DNA of 64,000 bases from Amia ocellicauda (GCF_036373705.1 NC_089864.1:3873001-3937000); one strand, 5' to 3'. Counted from the stretch's first letter, positions 22,001 to 33,222 are shown. The notes: generated by a model from the letters alone, not told the origin. Made by a program: numbers and translations.

Positions 22001-24579
22001 GTACATATTCATACAATTTAAATTGAGCTGGGAAGCGGCTCGGAATTACTGCAGAGCAAATCACTCAGACTTGGTCACAGTGTACAATAAAGAGCAGCAG
22101 GACCAGCTTCTATCACTGACAAATAATACTAAAGAAACTGGAGCCTGGATTGGGCTGGGTCCCAAATCAGAGAGCGCCTCCAAAGGGCAGACTGTTGGCT
22201 ACTCCAACTGGACACAAGGGCATCTGTGTGTGACCCTGGACTCAGAGGGACAATGGGAAGAGAGAGACTGCGGGGAGAGCAACTACTTCTTGTGTTGCAC
22301 CTCAGGTAGACACAGATCTCTGCATTATATAGTAAATATGAATGAGCCATAAGCAGATTAATACATTTGCCCATTTATAAAATGTATTTAACCACATACA
22401 AAAAAATCATTAAAATAATTAATGGTTGAATTATATCAATATCTAATCAGAGTTTCTTTCAGAGTGGCAATACATTTAAAAAATATTTAAATGGAAAGAA
22501 CATAATTAAGGTCATTTCCCATGAAAATTAAAAAAAAAACATAAATACAAATAAAGTGAAAGAGGTTTTTGTGATCTTACCTTTGAATAAATTTGATTAA
22601 ACGTCTGTGTGGGTATTTTAAGATACGACAGACACTGACTGAATTGCAGTTTGGAAATAACCTCCAGACATGTTCTGTATCTCAGAAAACCTTAACATCA
22701 CCCTGATTCAGGAAAACAAGACCTGGCCTCAGGCACAGAAACACTGCAGAGAGAAGCACACAGAGCTGCTCAGTGTGAGGAACCAGAGTGAGAATGATGA
22801 GATCGCAAATACGATCACAAATAAGACAGCGCAGGGTGTCAGGGTGTGGCTGGGTCTGTACAACGAGCAGTGGAATTGGTCAGCCCAGGGGACGGCTTGC
22901 TTCAGGAACTGGGCAGAAGGGAAGCCGGCTGGAGACGAGTGTGTGGGGGTGATGGTGAATGGGACACTGAGAGGACAATGGACTGACGCCAACTGCACTG
23001 AGGAAAGGCCCTTCATATGTCATTATGGTGAGTACAGCTCTGCTCTTATATTGGCTTTTCTACCTGATGAAACTGATGGGAAACATTCCCTCTTGTGGGA
23101 GACCATATGAGGTGCATGTCCTGAGTGGGGTTCTGGGGAAGCCCACACTGGAACATTTAACAGGCATTTCTTTGGTTCTTGGACTGAATAGCCTGTGAGT
23201 ATCATGGTGAATGAGCTAACATTTTCTCCTGAAACATGTAACCTTTCTAATGCTTCCTCTTCTCCTCCCCCTCCACCCCTCCCATTTCCAAAGATGTTTT
23301 CTTCCTAATCGAGGAGCCAAAGATTTGGTTTGATGCCTTGACTCTCTGCCAGTCTAACCAGTCTGAGCTGGCTGAAATACACAGCTCTGAAGAGCAGACA
23401 CAGATTCAGGACTTGGTTAAAGGCAACCACCCAAGCCTGGTCTGGCTGGGCCTGAGAAAGAGCCGGATCTGGGGTTTCTGGTTCTGGGTGAGCGGAGAGA
23501 CTCTGACCTACAGGAACTGGAGTGGTGGGGAGGCCCCCCAAGACCTACAGGACAAGCACTGTGCTGCCCTGGACAGAGAGACAGGCTCCTGGTATGGCCA
23601 CGACTGTGAGGACGAGCTGAGCTTCATCTGCAGAAGAGGTACTGAACTGGCTCCTCAGGGTTAAAGTGTTCATATACTTGGGATTTATTTAAGGGTACAA
23701 TTATATACTATTTATGTCATGAATATGATGTAATCCATGCATTCAAAACTTCAAGCCTTCAGTGACATCATCTTACCATTATTCAATAGGGTACCTTTTA
23801 CAGATAATTTTTAAATGTATCAGTTCATAGAACTGTGTATGTTTACACTGCCAAAGAAATGGAAATGTTTCAAAACAAATCTTTAATACAATGGTTAACG
23901 TTTCATCAAGGTGTCTGAATTATGTTATTATATGTAATAAACAATCATAATTAAACAAGAAGGGGAGGTGCACATCAGTATAACACATCTGCAGTTATTA
24001 ATTGTGACTAGTTTTTTATTTTGTACATACTGATATGACTGTGTGAGACTGTGTGGATATCTGTATGAACTTTGGACCAGAATTGTCTTTGAAAGAGATA
24101 CTTTAAACTACAAGTTTCATCTTTCGAAGAGAGTCTGCGGTTTGTGTTTCTCTTCCTCTCTGGACAGAGCAGTGACAGTGCTGGAACTTCTCAGTAGGAT
24201 GTGTAGCTCACCACACCTCAGCACCACACCTGCTGTACCCCAGGACACAAACTGCAGCAAACAGCTGTTGACACTATGTCTCTGGAGTTAGTTCTGCTTT
24301 CCTTTGTTCACTACACTCTACCATGAATACAGAACGATCTACATATCCATCATGGTACACCAGGGGATGAAGTTCCAGTGCAGATAAGCACAGTATATGC
24401 ATGTTGAACGCCTGGGACTGCATTGTAAAGTGATGTTAAAACCACATTGAAACCATGTTCAAAGAGGAAGAATCCTGTGCTACATTTACCGGGGTACATT
24501 TGTTTACTCTGCGTGTGCCTGAAGGTGCTGTGTGTCCAGAGCTCCTCCTGATTCTCTGTGTCTTTCTCCCTCAGAGTGA
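16021..24579 (+). CDS. Lectin gene A: secreted protein with five C-type lectin domains
   Basis: Predicted exons: 16021-16057 (signal peptide, MEGKGWLVLLLT), 16876-17223 (CTLD1), 18255-18620 (CTLD2), 21973-22305 (CTLD3), 22686-23027 (CTLD4), 23294-23638 (CTLD5), 24575-24579 (last residue and TGA). All junctions are GT-AG and phase 1, giving about 591 residues with no membrane segment, so it is probably secreted. Each domain shows CTLD landmarks: W-x-A-Q-x-Y-C, a WIGL-type strand, the second half with W, and a final FxC. Only CTLD2 has the mannose-type calcium site pair EPN...WND (SGEPNN and RWNDAGC). CTLD4 has a partial WTD. CTLD1, 3 and 5 lack both. CTLD1 also lacks its last canonical Cys (TTT at 17211-17213). 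The array resembles fish proteins annotated as macrophage mannose receptor-like, but lacks the fibronectin II and membrane parts. The role is probably carbohydrate or ligand binding in immunity; this is inferred from the family. Confidence 0.82.
18784..19135 (-). mobile_element. 3' end of a CR1/L2-like LINE in intron 3 of lectin A
   Basis: The segment begins on the minus strand with the same 3' terminus as the LINE at 28,860-28,890 (TTTGTAAACTTTCTTATGTT). It continues with the complement of its ORF2 tail, including GACTTGGATCAAGTCCCCAC near 19,023. It is one part of a broken copy that continues at about 19,504 and 20,866. Confidence 0.75.
19325..19503. mobile_element. Tc1-type fragment (TTAGGTCCATAAATATTTGG end)
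   Basis: Starts with the fish Tc1-type terminus TTAGGTCCATAAATATTTGG and continues with TAGTGTAGACGTTCATCTTT and AGTTACAGCCAAATTGGGT. A diverged second copy lies at 40,489-40,700. It is truncated where LINE sequence resumes at about 19,504. Confidence 0.6.
19504..19926 (-). mobile_element. CR1/L2-like LINE reverse-transcriptase fragment, interrupted at 19,927
   Basis: The complement matches the plus-strand LINE at about 27,545-27,985, including the GTTCCACACCAAAGA and GGAGATAGTCAAC regions. It is disrupted at a TTAA site by the piggyBac-like element at 19,927-20,865. The LINE resumes at 20,866 (TTAAGTACTGTTGGAAATAT) and ends within about 30 bp. Confidence 0.8.
19927..20865. mobile_element. 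piggyBac-like non-autonomous element inserted in a LINE
   Basis: Ends are inverted: CCCTTTGCGGGCC at 19,927 and GGACTGCAAAGGG ending at 20,865. The right flank is TTAA (20,866-20,869) and the left is TTAT (19,923-19,926), one change from a TTAA duplication. The uninterrupted LINE at about 27,540 carries a single TTAA at exactly this place, giving an empty-site reference. No transposase domain is recognised in the 939 bp. Confidence 0.8.
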
Positions 24580-24584
24580 GCAGA

Positions 24585-25746
24585 GTGCCCCCTGTGGGTC
24601 ACAGAGCAGCTGAAACGCAACTGCAAGAGCACCGGCTTGGAATCATTGTGAAGAACAACTAGAGTCAGACTGGCCCACTTCACAACACCCTTCAACTCAC
24701 CTTACATTAGAGTAGGAGACAATTGAACCACTTTAAATAAGGAAGACTATCTAAATGTGTAGATAGATAAACACGAGTTTGTGTATGTAACCCAGGCTGT
24801 TTTGTTCTGATAAAATTATTTCCAGTAAATGTATCAGCTTAGCTTAATAGCTTATTTTACAGCATTTTATATCATACATTTTGTATATACTGCGGAATTC
24901 GGTCTTTCACTCGTGTGGAACTCATGTCATAGGTATGATCATTGTATGTGAACCAGATATTTTACTTAGGGGCTTATTTTTAGGGGCTTTTTCCCCCTCC
25001 CATGTATCTCCCCTGTCTCTCTTTCATTTGGTTTTAATTTCTTCTCTGTGATGTCATCTATGTGTGTGTGTGTGTGTGTTCCCTCCAATGTTTATAAAGC
25101 ACCCCAGTTAACCAAATAACATTGTGACAACTTTGTAAAATACATGCGTTTGAATACATGAATATAATGTTTTGGATACACAAACTTGTAGAATCCAGGT
25201 GATGTGGTCAAGACATTGTAGTAACGGATATAAATTGACTTGTATACACAGGTAATCCTCGAATAGTGTGATAGTTACGTTCCTGGAAATCGCTACTTTA
25301 AGTGAAATCACATTATTAGAAACCTGTGTAAATGTTACGAAATATCAGTCAAGTACATAATGCCAACACAAAGTTGATATTAAAAAGTAAATTAGAATCA
25401 CAGATTGCACGCAGAGCCACAATAACTGTATTTCACTTTATGGTTAAGGCTATATAAAGATATCAAAATATGTCCTGGAGTTGTTTCTGGGGGATATAAT
25501 TTGGCTAAAATGAACCAAACGATGATGGGAGTTTTGGAGCAGGTACCCCTCTGTGATGCAGGGAGTCATGTACAAACTGCCCTGTTGGGATTATGGGCAG
25601 TAAAGTGCGTTATTCAAGGACTACCTGTAACTATAGTCCAGGAATGATATAGACAAGTACAAAATACGGGGAATAAAATGTTAAATGAATCACATTAGAC
25701 AACATGCTTATGTTGTAAGTCGCCTGGATAAGGGCATCTGTCAAGA

Positions 25747-25839
<93 letters not shown>

Positions 25840-26250
25840 TGTTGTGTGTATGCATGGAGTGATAGCATTATGGCTGGTATACTGAACTGGCAGAAATTGA
25901 CCTATGAAATGTGCAGACAATCTTACTGTGCAATGATCGGCAACATTAACAACACAATAAGATCAGCATTGAGCATATAATGTGCTACATAGTGCTGATG
26001 TCATAGGCCTACATTTCAAAACCAAACTACAACCTCAAACACAATGTTGCCAGACCTTAATGTGTTTGCTCTGCGTCTCTCTTAATTAAGATTATATTTT
26101 TTATGTGAGGGGGAAAAAGTTAATTTTGGTGTAGGGACTACAAACTGTCATTTCTATATGTCAATAATCACCTGTATACTATATCATTCATAGTTTAAAA
26201 CATTATTGTTATTCTGACTTTTCTTCCACAATTTCATAAAAGAGCTTTGA
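24585..26250. other. 3' flank of lectin A and AT-rich intergenic sequence
   Basis: The 3' UTR-like sequence just after the stop (to about 24,710) is conserved in the lectin B copy at 38,575-38,757. Weaker similarity continues to about 24,960 against 39,010-39,130. No further gene is seen before the LINE. Confidence 0.5.
25715..25838 (+). repeat. SINE 3' tail followed by (AAT)n
   Basis: GTCGCCTGGATAAGGGCATC followed by CTGTCAAGAAATAAT runs directly into a long (AAT)n tract. This is the 3' end of a common fish tRNA-derived SINE/LINE-tail family. A second copy of the tail lies at 31,792-31,835. Confidence 0.75.
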
Positions 26251-26369
26251 GTCATTTTAGTTCTTGACTTTCTTGCATTTTTGTGATACTGAGAGTATTT
26301 TTTCCTCCATCATTAAAATCTGCATTTGCAGTACATGTATATTCCTTTCAAATGCAAAGACAATAACCA

Positions 26370-28890
26370 GTGTCTTTACTGCACTGGGGGATGAATACAA
26401 GTTGGAAGGATACACAAAGTTTAGGAGAGGGGGTGGGGTAGCATTATATGTGAAAAATGACATTGAGGCAGAAGAACTTGTATTAGATCCCAGTAATGGA
26501 ATAGAATCTTTGTGGGTGAAACTTTTGGACAATAGATCTGGAGGATTAGCGGTAGGAGTGTGTTACAGGCCACCAAACTCAGATATTCAGAAAGATGCTG
26601 CATTGTACAGTGTAATCAGGACTGCATGTAGCAAGGATGTGGCTGTTATAATGGGGGATTTCAATTTCCCAAAGCCCAGTGGGGACTACAGAAGCAGAAA
26701 TAGAAATGGTTGAGATGGTAAATGACTGCTTTCTAACTCAATTTGTCAGGGAACCAACCAGAGAGAGTGCATGCATTGACTTGAACTTTTCAAATGACCA
26801 AGACAGAGTCAGGGGGACAGTAGTTAGAGAACCAATGGCAAATTGTGATTACAATATGGTTAGCTTTGAGGCATTCTTTCAAAAAACAAAGTCCAAGTCT
26901 AAAACAATGGTCTACAATTTTAGAAAAGCAAACCTTGAAGGTATGAGACGACACTTAGAAGAGGTAGACTGGAGCACACTGGATACAGAGTCAGTTGAAA
27001 ATGGATGGGTATATTTTAAGAATATACTACTTGAGGCTCAGGAGCAATTTGTACCAAAACTTAGCAAATTGAGGACCAAAAAACACTGGCCAAAATGGTT
27101 TAATAGAGGTATGCAAAAAAATATAAAGAGAAAGAAAATGTTGTATAGCACATACAAAAGGGATGCTGACGAAACAAAATACATAGAATATGTTGAGCTG
27201 CAAAGAGATCTTAAGAAAGGGATCAGGAAAGCAAAGAGGGAAATAGAAAGAAACATTGGAGCTTGGAGCTAAAACTAATGCAAAGAGTGTTTTTCAATAT
27301 TACAACAGCAAGCGGTCAATAAAGGAGGAAGTGAAACAGATCAAGGGCAAAAATGGAGGTATCTTGGAAAACGAACAAGATATTCTAAATGAGTATTTCA
27401 CAGAGGTTTTTACGAAAGAAAAGACAGATAACATGCCACAGGTTGACAATCAGTCCAGTCAAACCCTAAGAGAGATCAGGATAAATGAGGAGGAGGTACC
27501 AAAGGGACTAGCAGAATTATAAACAAATATTTCCAACAGTACTTAAAGAAATGAGGGAAATTATTTATAGGCCGCTAAGTCGATTTTTCCAAATGACACT
27601 TAGAACAGGGGATGTGTCAACTGACTGAAAGACAGCAAATGTCATACCAATCCACAAGAAAGGGGACAAAACTGAGCCAGGAAATTACAGACCAATCAGT
27701 CTCACCTGCATCACCTGTAAAATGTTGTAAAAAATGATTAGACAGAAAATAGAGGAGCATCTTAATGAAAACCATATTCTTGGAGATAGTCAACGTGGGT
27801 TTAGATGAGGCAGATCATGTCTTACTAATTTATTAAAAAAAATTGAACATGCAACTGCAGCTGTAGATCACGTGAAGCTTGTGATATGATATACTTAGAT
27901 TTTCAAAAAGCTTTAGATAAGGTTCCACACCAAAGACGGATCCTCAAATTGGAAGCTGTAGGCATTCAGGGTAATGTAAGTAGATGGATTATGAACTGGT
28001 TGATGTATAGGAAACAGAGGGTGTCGATTAGAGGAGTCGCTTCTAACTGGAGTGAGGTTGTTAGTGGAGTTCCACAGGGATCAGTACTAGGGCCTTTGCT
28101 TTTGCTAATCTATATTAATGATCTGGACTCTGGGATAGTTAGCAAACTTGTCAAATTTGCAGATGATGCTAAAATAGGTGGCTCAGCAGATACAATCTCG
28201 GCAGCACAGGCTATTCAGAGGGACTTGGATAATATTCAGTTGTGGGCCGACACCTGGCAAATGAAATTCAATGTGGATGAGTGCAAGGTATTACATGCAG
28301 GTAACACAAATGTCCACTATAATTACACTAAGGGAGGAATAGAACTAGATGAAGTAACGCATGAGAGACCTAGGAGTCTATGTGGACTCCTCACTTTCTC
28401 CATCCAAACAATGTGGGGAAGCAATAAAAAAGGCAAACACAATGCTAGGGTATATTGTCAAAAGTGTAGAATTGAGAACAAGGGCAGTGATGTTCAGACT
28501 GTACAATGCAATAGTTAGAGCTCATCTGGATACTGTGGACAGTTCTGGGCACCACACTTCAAGAAGGATATTGCTGCTCTAGAGGCAGTTCAGAGGAGAG
28601 CAACCAGACTTATTCCAGGTCTGAAGGGAAAGTCCTACTTGGAGAGACTGAGGGAACTGAACCTTTTCACCCTGGAACAGAGGAGACTACGTGGGGACTT
28701 GATCCAAGTCTTCAAAATCATGAAAGGCATCGACCACATCAAACCAGAGGAGCTGAAAAGTTGGGAACATTTAAAAATAGACAGGATAGGATCCTTGGAT
28801 CACTTAGATATTAATGAACACCAAACAAGCACGATGGGTCGAATGGCCTCCTCTCGTTTGTAAACTTTCTTATGTTCTTAAGTTCTTATG
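26370..28890 (+). mobile_element. CR1/L2-like LINE, 5' truncated, endonuclease and reverse transcriptase decayed
   Basis: The order is: endonuclease N-part (RRGGGVALYVKNDIEAEE, VGVCYRPPNSD, VIMGDFNFP), endonuclease C-part after a frameshift (CIDLNFSNDQDRVRGTVV), linker, then reverse transcriptase. The RT motifs are [56 protein letters not shown] and the catalytic-site FADD (KFADDAKIGG). The endonuclease SDH-type triad appears as CDY, so a catalytic His is lost, and there are several stops and frameshifts. The 3' end is CTCGTTTGTAAACTTTCTTA followed by a TTCTTATG-type short tail. Clade is inferred from RT motifs and tail; CR1 and L2 cannot be separated by eye. Confidence 0.85.
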
Positions 28891-29065
28891 CACACGGGGA
28901 CAAAAGCAGACTCAGATTGACGTGCGAGAGACACACGTCCTGTCAGTCAATGGGACAGCCAATGAGAAGAGACCTCAGACTCTGCTCAGCCAAGGGGAGG
29001 GGGGGATTATATTAAGTTATCTTATTGTATGGATGTTGTCTGTTATTGTATGTCTGTGTTATGTA

Positions 29066-29068
<3 letters not shown>

Positions 29069-29096
<28 letters not shown>
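29069..29096. repeat. (GT)n microsatellite
   Basis: About 13 GT units. Confidence 0.9.
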
Positions 29097-29101
<5 letters not shown>

Positions 29102-29992
29102 ATGTGTGCTTCAGGTAATTGTCAATGATGTAGCAGTGAGAGGAAAAACAACCTAGGCACTGCACAGAGTGAGAAGCTGTCAGGGCTGGAACAGTGAAGA
29201 CTGAAGAGAGGAGGATCCAGTTGCGTTGTCTAGAAAGCCAAGAGGGTTGTATCAAAGAGTAGTTGGGGTCACAGAAGGTTAGTCAATCGATCGGGCAAAC
29301 AACGATACAGTAAAAATAAAGGCTGTAAAGGTCGGTACACTGGAAACACGATAATAGACATAAAGCTCTGCATTGCTGCAGGTAGGCAAGGCAAGACTTT
29401 GTGTTTGGCAGAGGGAACAAAGGAGAATATATGTGTTTTAATGAGTGTGGGAATTGGAAACAGGTAGAGATGATTAATAAGACAGCGGTGATGATAATTG
29501 AATAATGGAGTGATCATATGTCAAGCCAAATTATAATTTAGAGATATCTCTAAATAATTTAAAGATATCTGCAAATCATTTAGAGATATCTTCAAATATT
29601 TAAAGATATCTCTAAATAATTTAAAGATATCTACAAATCATTTAGAGATATCTTTACATGATTTCAAGATATCTCATTTAAAAGCACATTCAGAGATATA
29701 TTTAAATTGTTTCAAGATATCTTTAAATGATTTAGAGATATCTCTAAATGATTTACAGATATCTCTAAATCATTTAAAGGTATCTGCAAATCATTTAGAG
29801 ATATCTTAAAATGCCTTCCTGTTCATTTAGAGATATCTGCAAATCATTTAGAGATCACTTCCTGTGGGTTAATGACAATTCGTCGTCCCCATCATTATAT
29901 ATTCTCCACTTGAGCATTTGTAACCATGAGTGCATTCACTTATTGTAGACTCATAGAACACACATATGTGTATATATAGAGAATTATTAGTA

Positions 29993-30482
29993 TTGTAGCG
30001 ACCTCGCCTTTTTAAAGGTTGCTAATGAAATAAAGCACTCGTGACTGAGTTTTTCCAAAACAAAAACTGTGATTTATTGATCTGGCACAGAGGTACTTCT
30101 CTTTCCCCTTTTTCCCCCTCAGATTTTCTCTAAACACACAGATGATCCTCTCCATTAAACTCCCGCTCCACTCAAACTCTAACCTGTCACCATGCCCTTA
30201 TATATTCCCCTGTCTGGTGACTCCCTCCCGTCCAATTACCGCTGTACCACCCCGAGACGGGGGGAGCCACACAGACACACTTACCCACAAATATCCCTCC
30301 CTAACCCTTCAAAACAATGCCCCACACGTAACACACATTCACACTCATGCACACATGCAAGTAGACAGACAGAGTCCCCGAACTGACTCACCCACCCTCC
30401 ACACACTCTTTTACACCCTCTCCCACTCCTTTGGGTTGCCCTACTGGCACATTCACACAGACACCCGCCAGGATCGCTACAA
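29993..30482 (-). mobile_element. Solo LTR-like insertion
   Basis: The segment has matching inverted ends (TTGTAGCGA and TCGCTACAA) and, on the minus strand, a TATATAAGG box at about 30,200 and an AATAAA near 30,075. This is LTR organisation with TGT...ACA ends. A perfect 8-bp direct repeat TATTAGTA flanks it (29,985-29,992 and 30,483-30,490), longer than the 4-6 bp usual for LTR elements. It is nested in the long-inverted-end transposon. No coding sequence. Confidence 0.6.
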
Positions 30483-30550
30483 TATTAGTATTTCTTATCC
30501 AGGTCGACTTACAAAATATAATATAGTAGGCTATAGTAGGCCTTAGTGCC

Positions 30551-30994
30551 AATTGGGCATCATTTAAATGCCATGGCCTACCTGAGCATTGTTTCTGACC
30601 ATGTCCATCCCTTTATGACCACCATGTACCCATCCTCTGATGGCTACTTCCAGCAGAATAATGCACCATGTCACAAAGGTTGAATCATTTCAAATTGGTT
30701 TCTTGAACATGACAATGAGTTCACTGTACTAAACTGGCCCCCACAGTCACCAGATCTCAACCCAATAGAGCATCTTTGGGATGTGGTGGAACGGGAGCTT
30801 CGTGCTCTGGATGTGCATCCCACAAATCTCCATCAACTGCAAGATGCTATCCTATCAATATGGGCCAACATTTCTAAAGAATGCTTTCAGCACCTTGTTG
30901 AATCAATGCCACGTAGAATTAAGGCAGTTCTGAAGGCGAAAGGGGGTCAAACACAGTATTAGTATGGTGTTCCTAATAATCCTTTAGGTGAGTG
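30551..30994 (+). mobile_element. Tc1/mariner fragment (C-terminal transposase half and 3' end)
   Basis: The plus strand encodes AMAYLSIVSDHVHPFMTTMY, FQQNNAPCH, LNWPPQSPDLNPIEHLWDVV and VESMPRRIKAVLKAKGG, with stops between. QQNNAPCH and DLNPIEHLWD are the second and third catalytic blocks of Tc1 transposases. The 3' terminus is CCTAATAATCCTTTAGGTGA ending at 30,994, next to TA. The N-terminal half is absent. Confidence 0.85.
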
Positions 30995-31115
30995 TATATA
31001 TATAAACGTAATTATTTGGTTTATTGTTTCAAATAAATGTATCGAGTAAAAACAATAATTATAATAAATAATACAAAAGTGTGTGTGTATGCTATATGTA
31101 AATTTCTTACGTGTA

Positions 31116-31116
<1 letters not shown>

Positions 31117-31167
<51 letters not shown>
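31117..31167. repeat. (ATT)n microsatellite
   Basis: About 16 ATT units. Together with 31,385-31,436 it forms an inverted pair flanked by GTGTACATT and AATGTACAC. Confidence 0.9.
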
Positions 31168-31384
31168 TAAATAAAGTTCCTGGAATTAAACAGTATCAGA
31201 GTAGAAATAACAATTGGAAGGCGATTAATAAGGATTTAAAATTATCCTAATTAGAATTGCGTTTCAATAATAGGGTTGAGGTAACATGAACTAGTAGCAA
31301 ATCAGACAGCAAGGCAAATCCACTCAGTAGTATCCAGTTACAGTGGATCATTATTCGAATTCAGCCAAACTTAATGTAAGAAAT

Positions 31385-31385
31385 C

Positions 31386-31436
<51 letters not shown>
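31385..31436. repeat. (AAT)n microsatellite
   Basis: About 17 AAT units, complement of the ATT tract at 31,117-31,167. Confidence 0.9.
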
Positions 31437-31437
<1 letters not shown>

Positions 31438-31461
31438 TACACGTAAGAGAATTATATATAC

Positions 31462-31522
31462 CAATCGGAAATCGAACCCGGTTCACAGTGCTATTCCCTA
31501 ACCACTGCGCGAACTGACGCAT
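31462..31522 (-). repeat. tRNA-derived SINE head fragment
   Basis: On the minus strand, GCGCAGTGGTTAGGGAATAG resembles a tRNA D-arm and box A, and GGTTCGATTTCC resembles box B, with tRNA-like spacing. No acceptor-stem pairing was found, so this is more likely a SINE promoter region than a functional tRNA gene. Confidence 0.5.
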
Positions 31523-31673
31523 AGCGTTTGTACGAAACCTATTTTAAGTAGCGTGCAGCTGTTGTGGCTAATTGTATAAAATGTAATTATTGGGATTATT
31601 GTTTCAAATAAATGTATGCAGTAAAAACATTAATTATAATAAATAATACAAAATAGTTGTGTGTGTGTGTGTT

Positions 31674-31686
<13 letters not shown>

Positions 31687-31769
<83 letters not shown>
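31687..31769. repeat. (TA)n microsatellite, followed by a SINE tail
   Basis: About 41 TA units. Just downstream, at 31,792-31,835, lies the SINE tail GCCCTGGATAAGGGCGTCTG followed by CATCATCAT. Confidence 0.9.
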
Positions 31770-31770
<1 letters not shown>

Positions 31771-32584
31771 CCTGCTATATTATATTTATGGAACTCGCCC
31801 TGGATAAGGGCGTCTGCTAAGAAATAATCATCATCATCATAATACTATATATACACATATGTGTGTTCTATGAGTCTACAATAAGTGCATGCAGACATGG
31901 TTACAAATGCTCAAGTGGAGAATATATAATGATGGGGACGAGAATTGTGATAAACCCACAGGAAGTGATTTGCAGATATCTCTAAATTGTTTGCAGATAC
32001 CTCTAAATGATTTTCGTGTAATTTTAAGTCAAATATATGTATATGTTAATGAGTTTGGCAGATTTGGTTTGCCAAATTAACATTTACAGATATCTCTAAA
32101 TGACTTAGAGATATCTGCAAATCATTTAGAGATATCTTTAAAAAGCACCTTATTAAGATATCTCTAAATGATTTGCAGATATCAATACATTATTTAGAGA
32201 TATCTCTAAATGATAATTTGGCTTGCCATATGATCAGAGGTCTGGAACAGTTTGAGGAAAGTGTGGCTAGGGTGGCCTCTAGTGGTGACACCGGGGAACA
32301 GTCAGGGCGCAGGTGTTACAGAAACAGAGCATTATCTGAGAATAAACTAAATCACACACACAAAAACCTAGACTTCTTGAGACTTGTACGATGCTGGTTC
32401 ATCTTATCTTTTACGTAGTGATAAAATGGGAGGACCATTTGGAAAATACAAATTCAGCATGTTTAAACTGTTTTTGAACTTTGAGCTTCTCTCAAGTGCA
32501 AACAGGAACAAACAAGCTGTGCAATAAAAGCTGTAACTGGAAATGTCAGCAGCAGAGAGAGAAGCCCATCTTTGTTCAGTACTG

Positions 32585-32708
32585 GTGCTGATTTGCATAC
32601 CTGTGTAAAGAGAGACACAGGGAGTCAATGATTAGAGACAGATCAGAGTGTCAACCCCATACTGCTGGACACACTGACAAATAGAGACAACACACCGACA
32701 CTGACAGG
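32585..32708 (+). promoter_or_regulatory. Possible promoter and non-coding first exon upstream of lectin B
   Basis: An exact octamer ATTTGCAT (32,591-32,598, complement of ATGCAAAT) precedes non-repetitive sequence that ends at a good donor, CTGACAG|GTATGT at about 32,708. The octamer is a known Oct-factor site in lymphoid promoters. The link to lectin B, 1.3 kb downstream, is inference. Confidence 0.25.
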
Positions 32709-33222
32709 TATGTGTCTACTTCTAATTCATCATTAGCAGTAGTACCAGTTGCAGCAGAACTAATAGTAGTAGTAGTAGTAGTTGTTGTTGTCATTAGGCA
32801 GATAATTGTACTACATTAGTATATTATGAATGTAACAGCAAATTGCTGGAAGTCTGAAAATACATGTTGCTATACAAAGAAAATAGATAAATCTAAGAAA
32901 TGGTTCTATAATACATAAGAGTGTGTCAGTATTAGCACTTTTGGGATTAGGTTATTTCCACTTGCAGCTAATGCTGGTTGTGGCCAGAGGTGTTGGGGGG
33001 GGTAGTATTTGCTTCTGCTTCTGGTTCGCAGTCAGTTTTGTTAGAAAAATAACCTTTAAGGACATGGATAAGAACCATTTTTCATTTTCACTTTCAGTGT
33101 GTTTGATTTACACACATGATTGTGTTTGTAAACATACATACTTAACGTATAACATATATCATTGATCTTGTCAGTAAGTGAAGAGGAACACTAATTTCAG
33201 AGTATCTGATTTTCTGTGTGAA

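Larger units (their letters stand above)
29511..32236. mobile_element. Unclassified DNA transposon with 0.4-0.47 kb inverted ends made of palindromic repeats
   Basis: The outer ends are inverted: TGATCATATGTCAAGCC at 29,511 and GGCTTGCCATATGATCA ending at 32,236. The inverted similarity runs inward about 470 bp on the left (to about 29,981) and 394 bp on the right (from about 31,843). The outer part of each arm is an irregular array of TTTAGAGATATCTCTAAA-like palindromes spaced about 22-24 bp. The inner part is unique sequence (for example TCCACTTGAGCATTTGTAAC and its complement). No transposase is seen. The interior has been filled by a solo LTR-like insertion, a Tc1 fragment, SINE pieces and microsatellites. 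A 3-bp GAG flanks both ends, which is weak evidence for a target duplication. The superfamily is unknown. Confidence 0.75.

Noticed and set aside
25631-25855. Poly-Tyr/Leu open frame
   Set aside because: Translation of the (AAT)n tract after a SINE tail.
29520-29860. CRISPR-like array of AGAGATATCT palindromes
   Set aside because: Spacing is irregular, the intervening sequence is also related AT-rich repeat, and the block is mirrored at 31,970-32,220 as a transposon end.
31462-31522. Functional tRNA gene
   Set aside because: Box A- and box B-like blocks are present, but no acceptor-stem pairing was found. It sits among SINE and microsatellite sequence.
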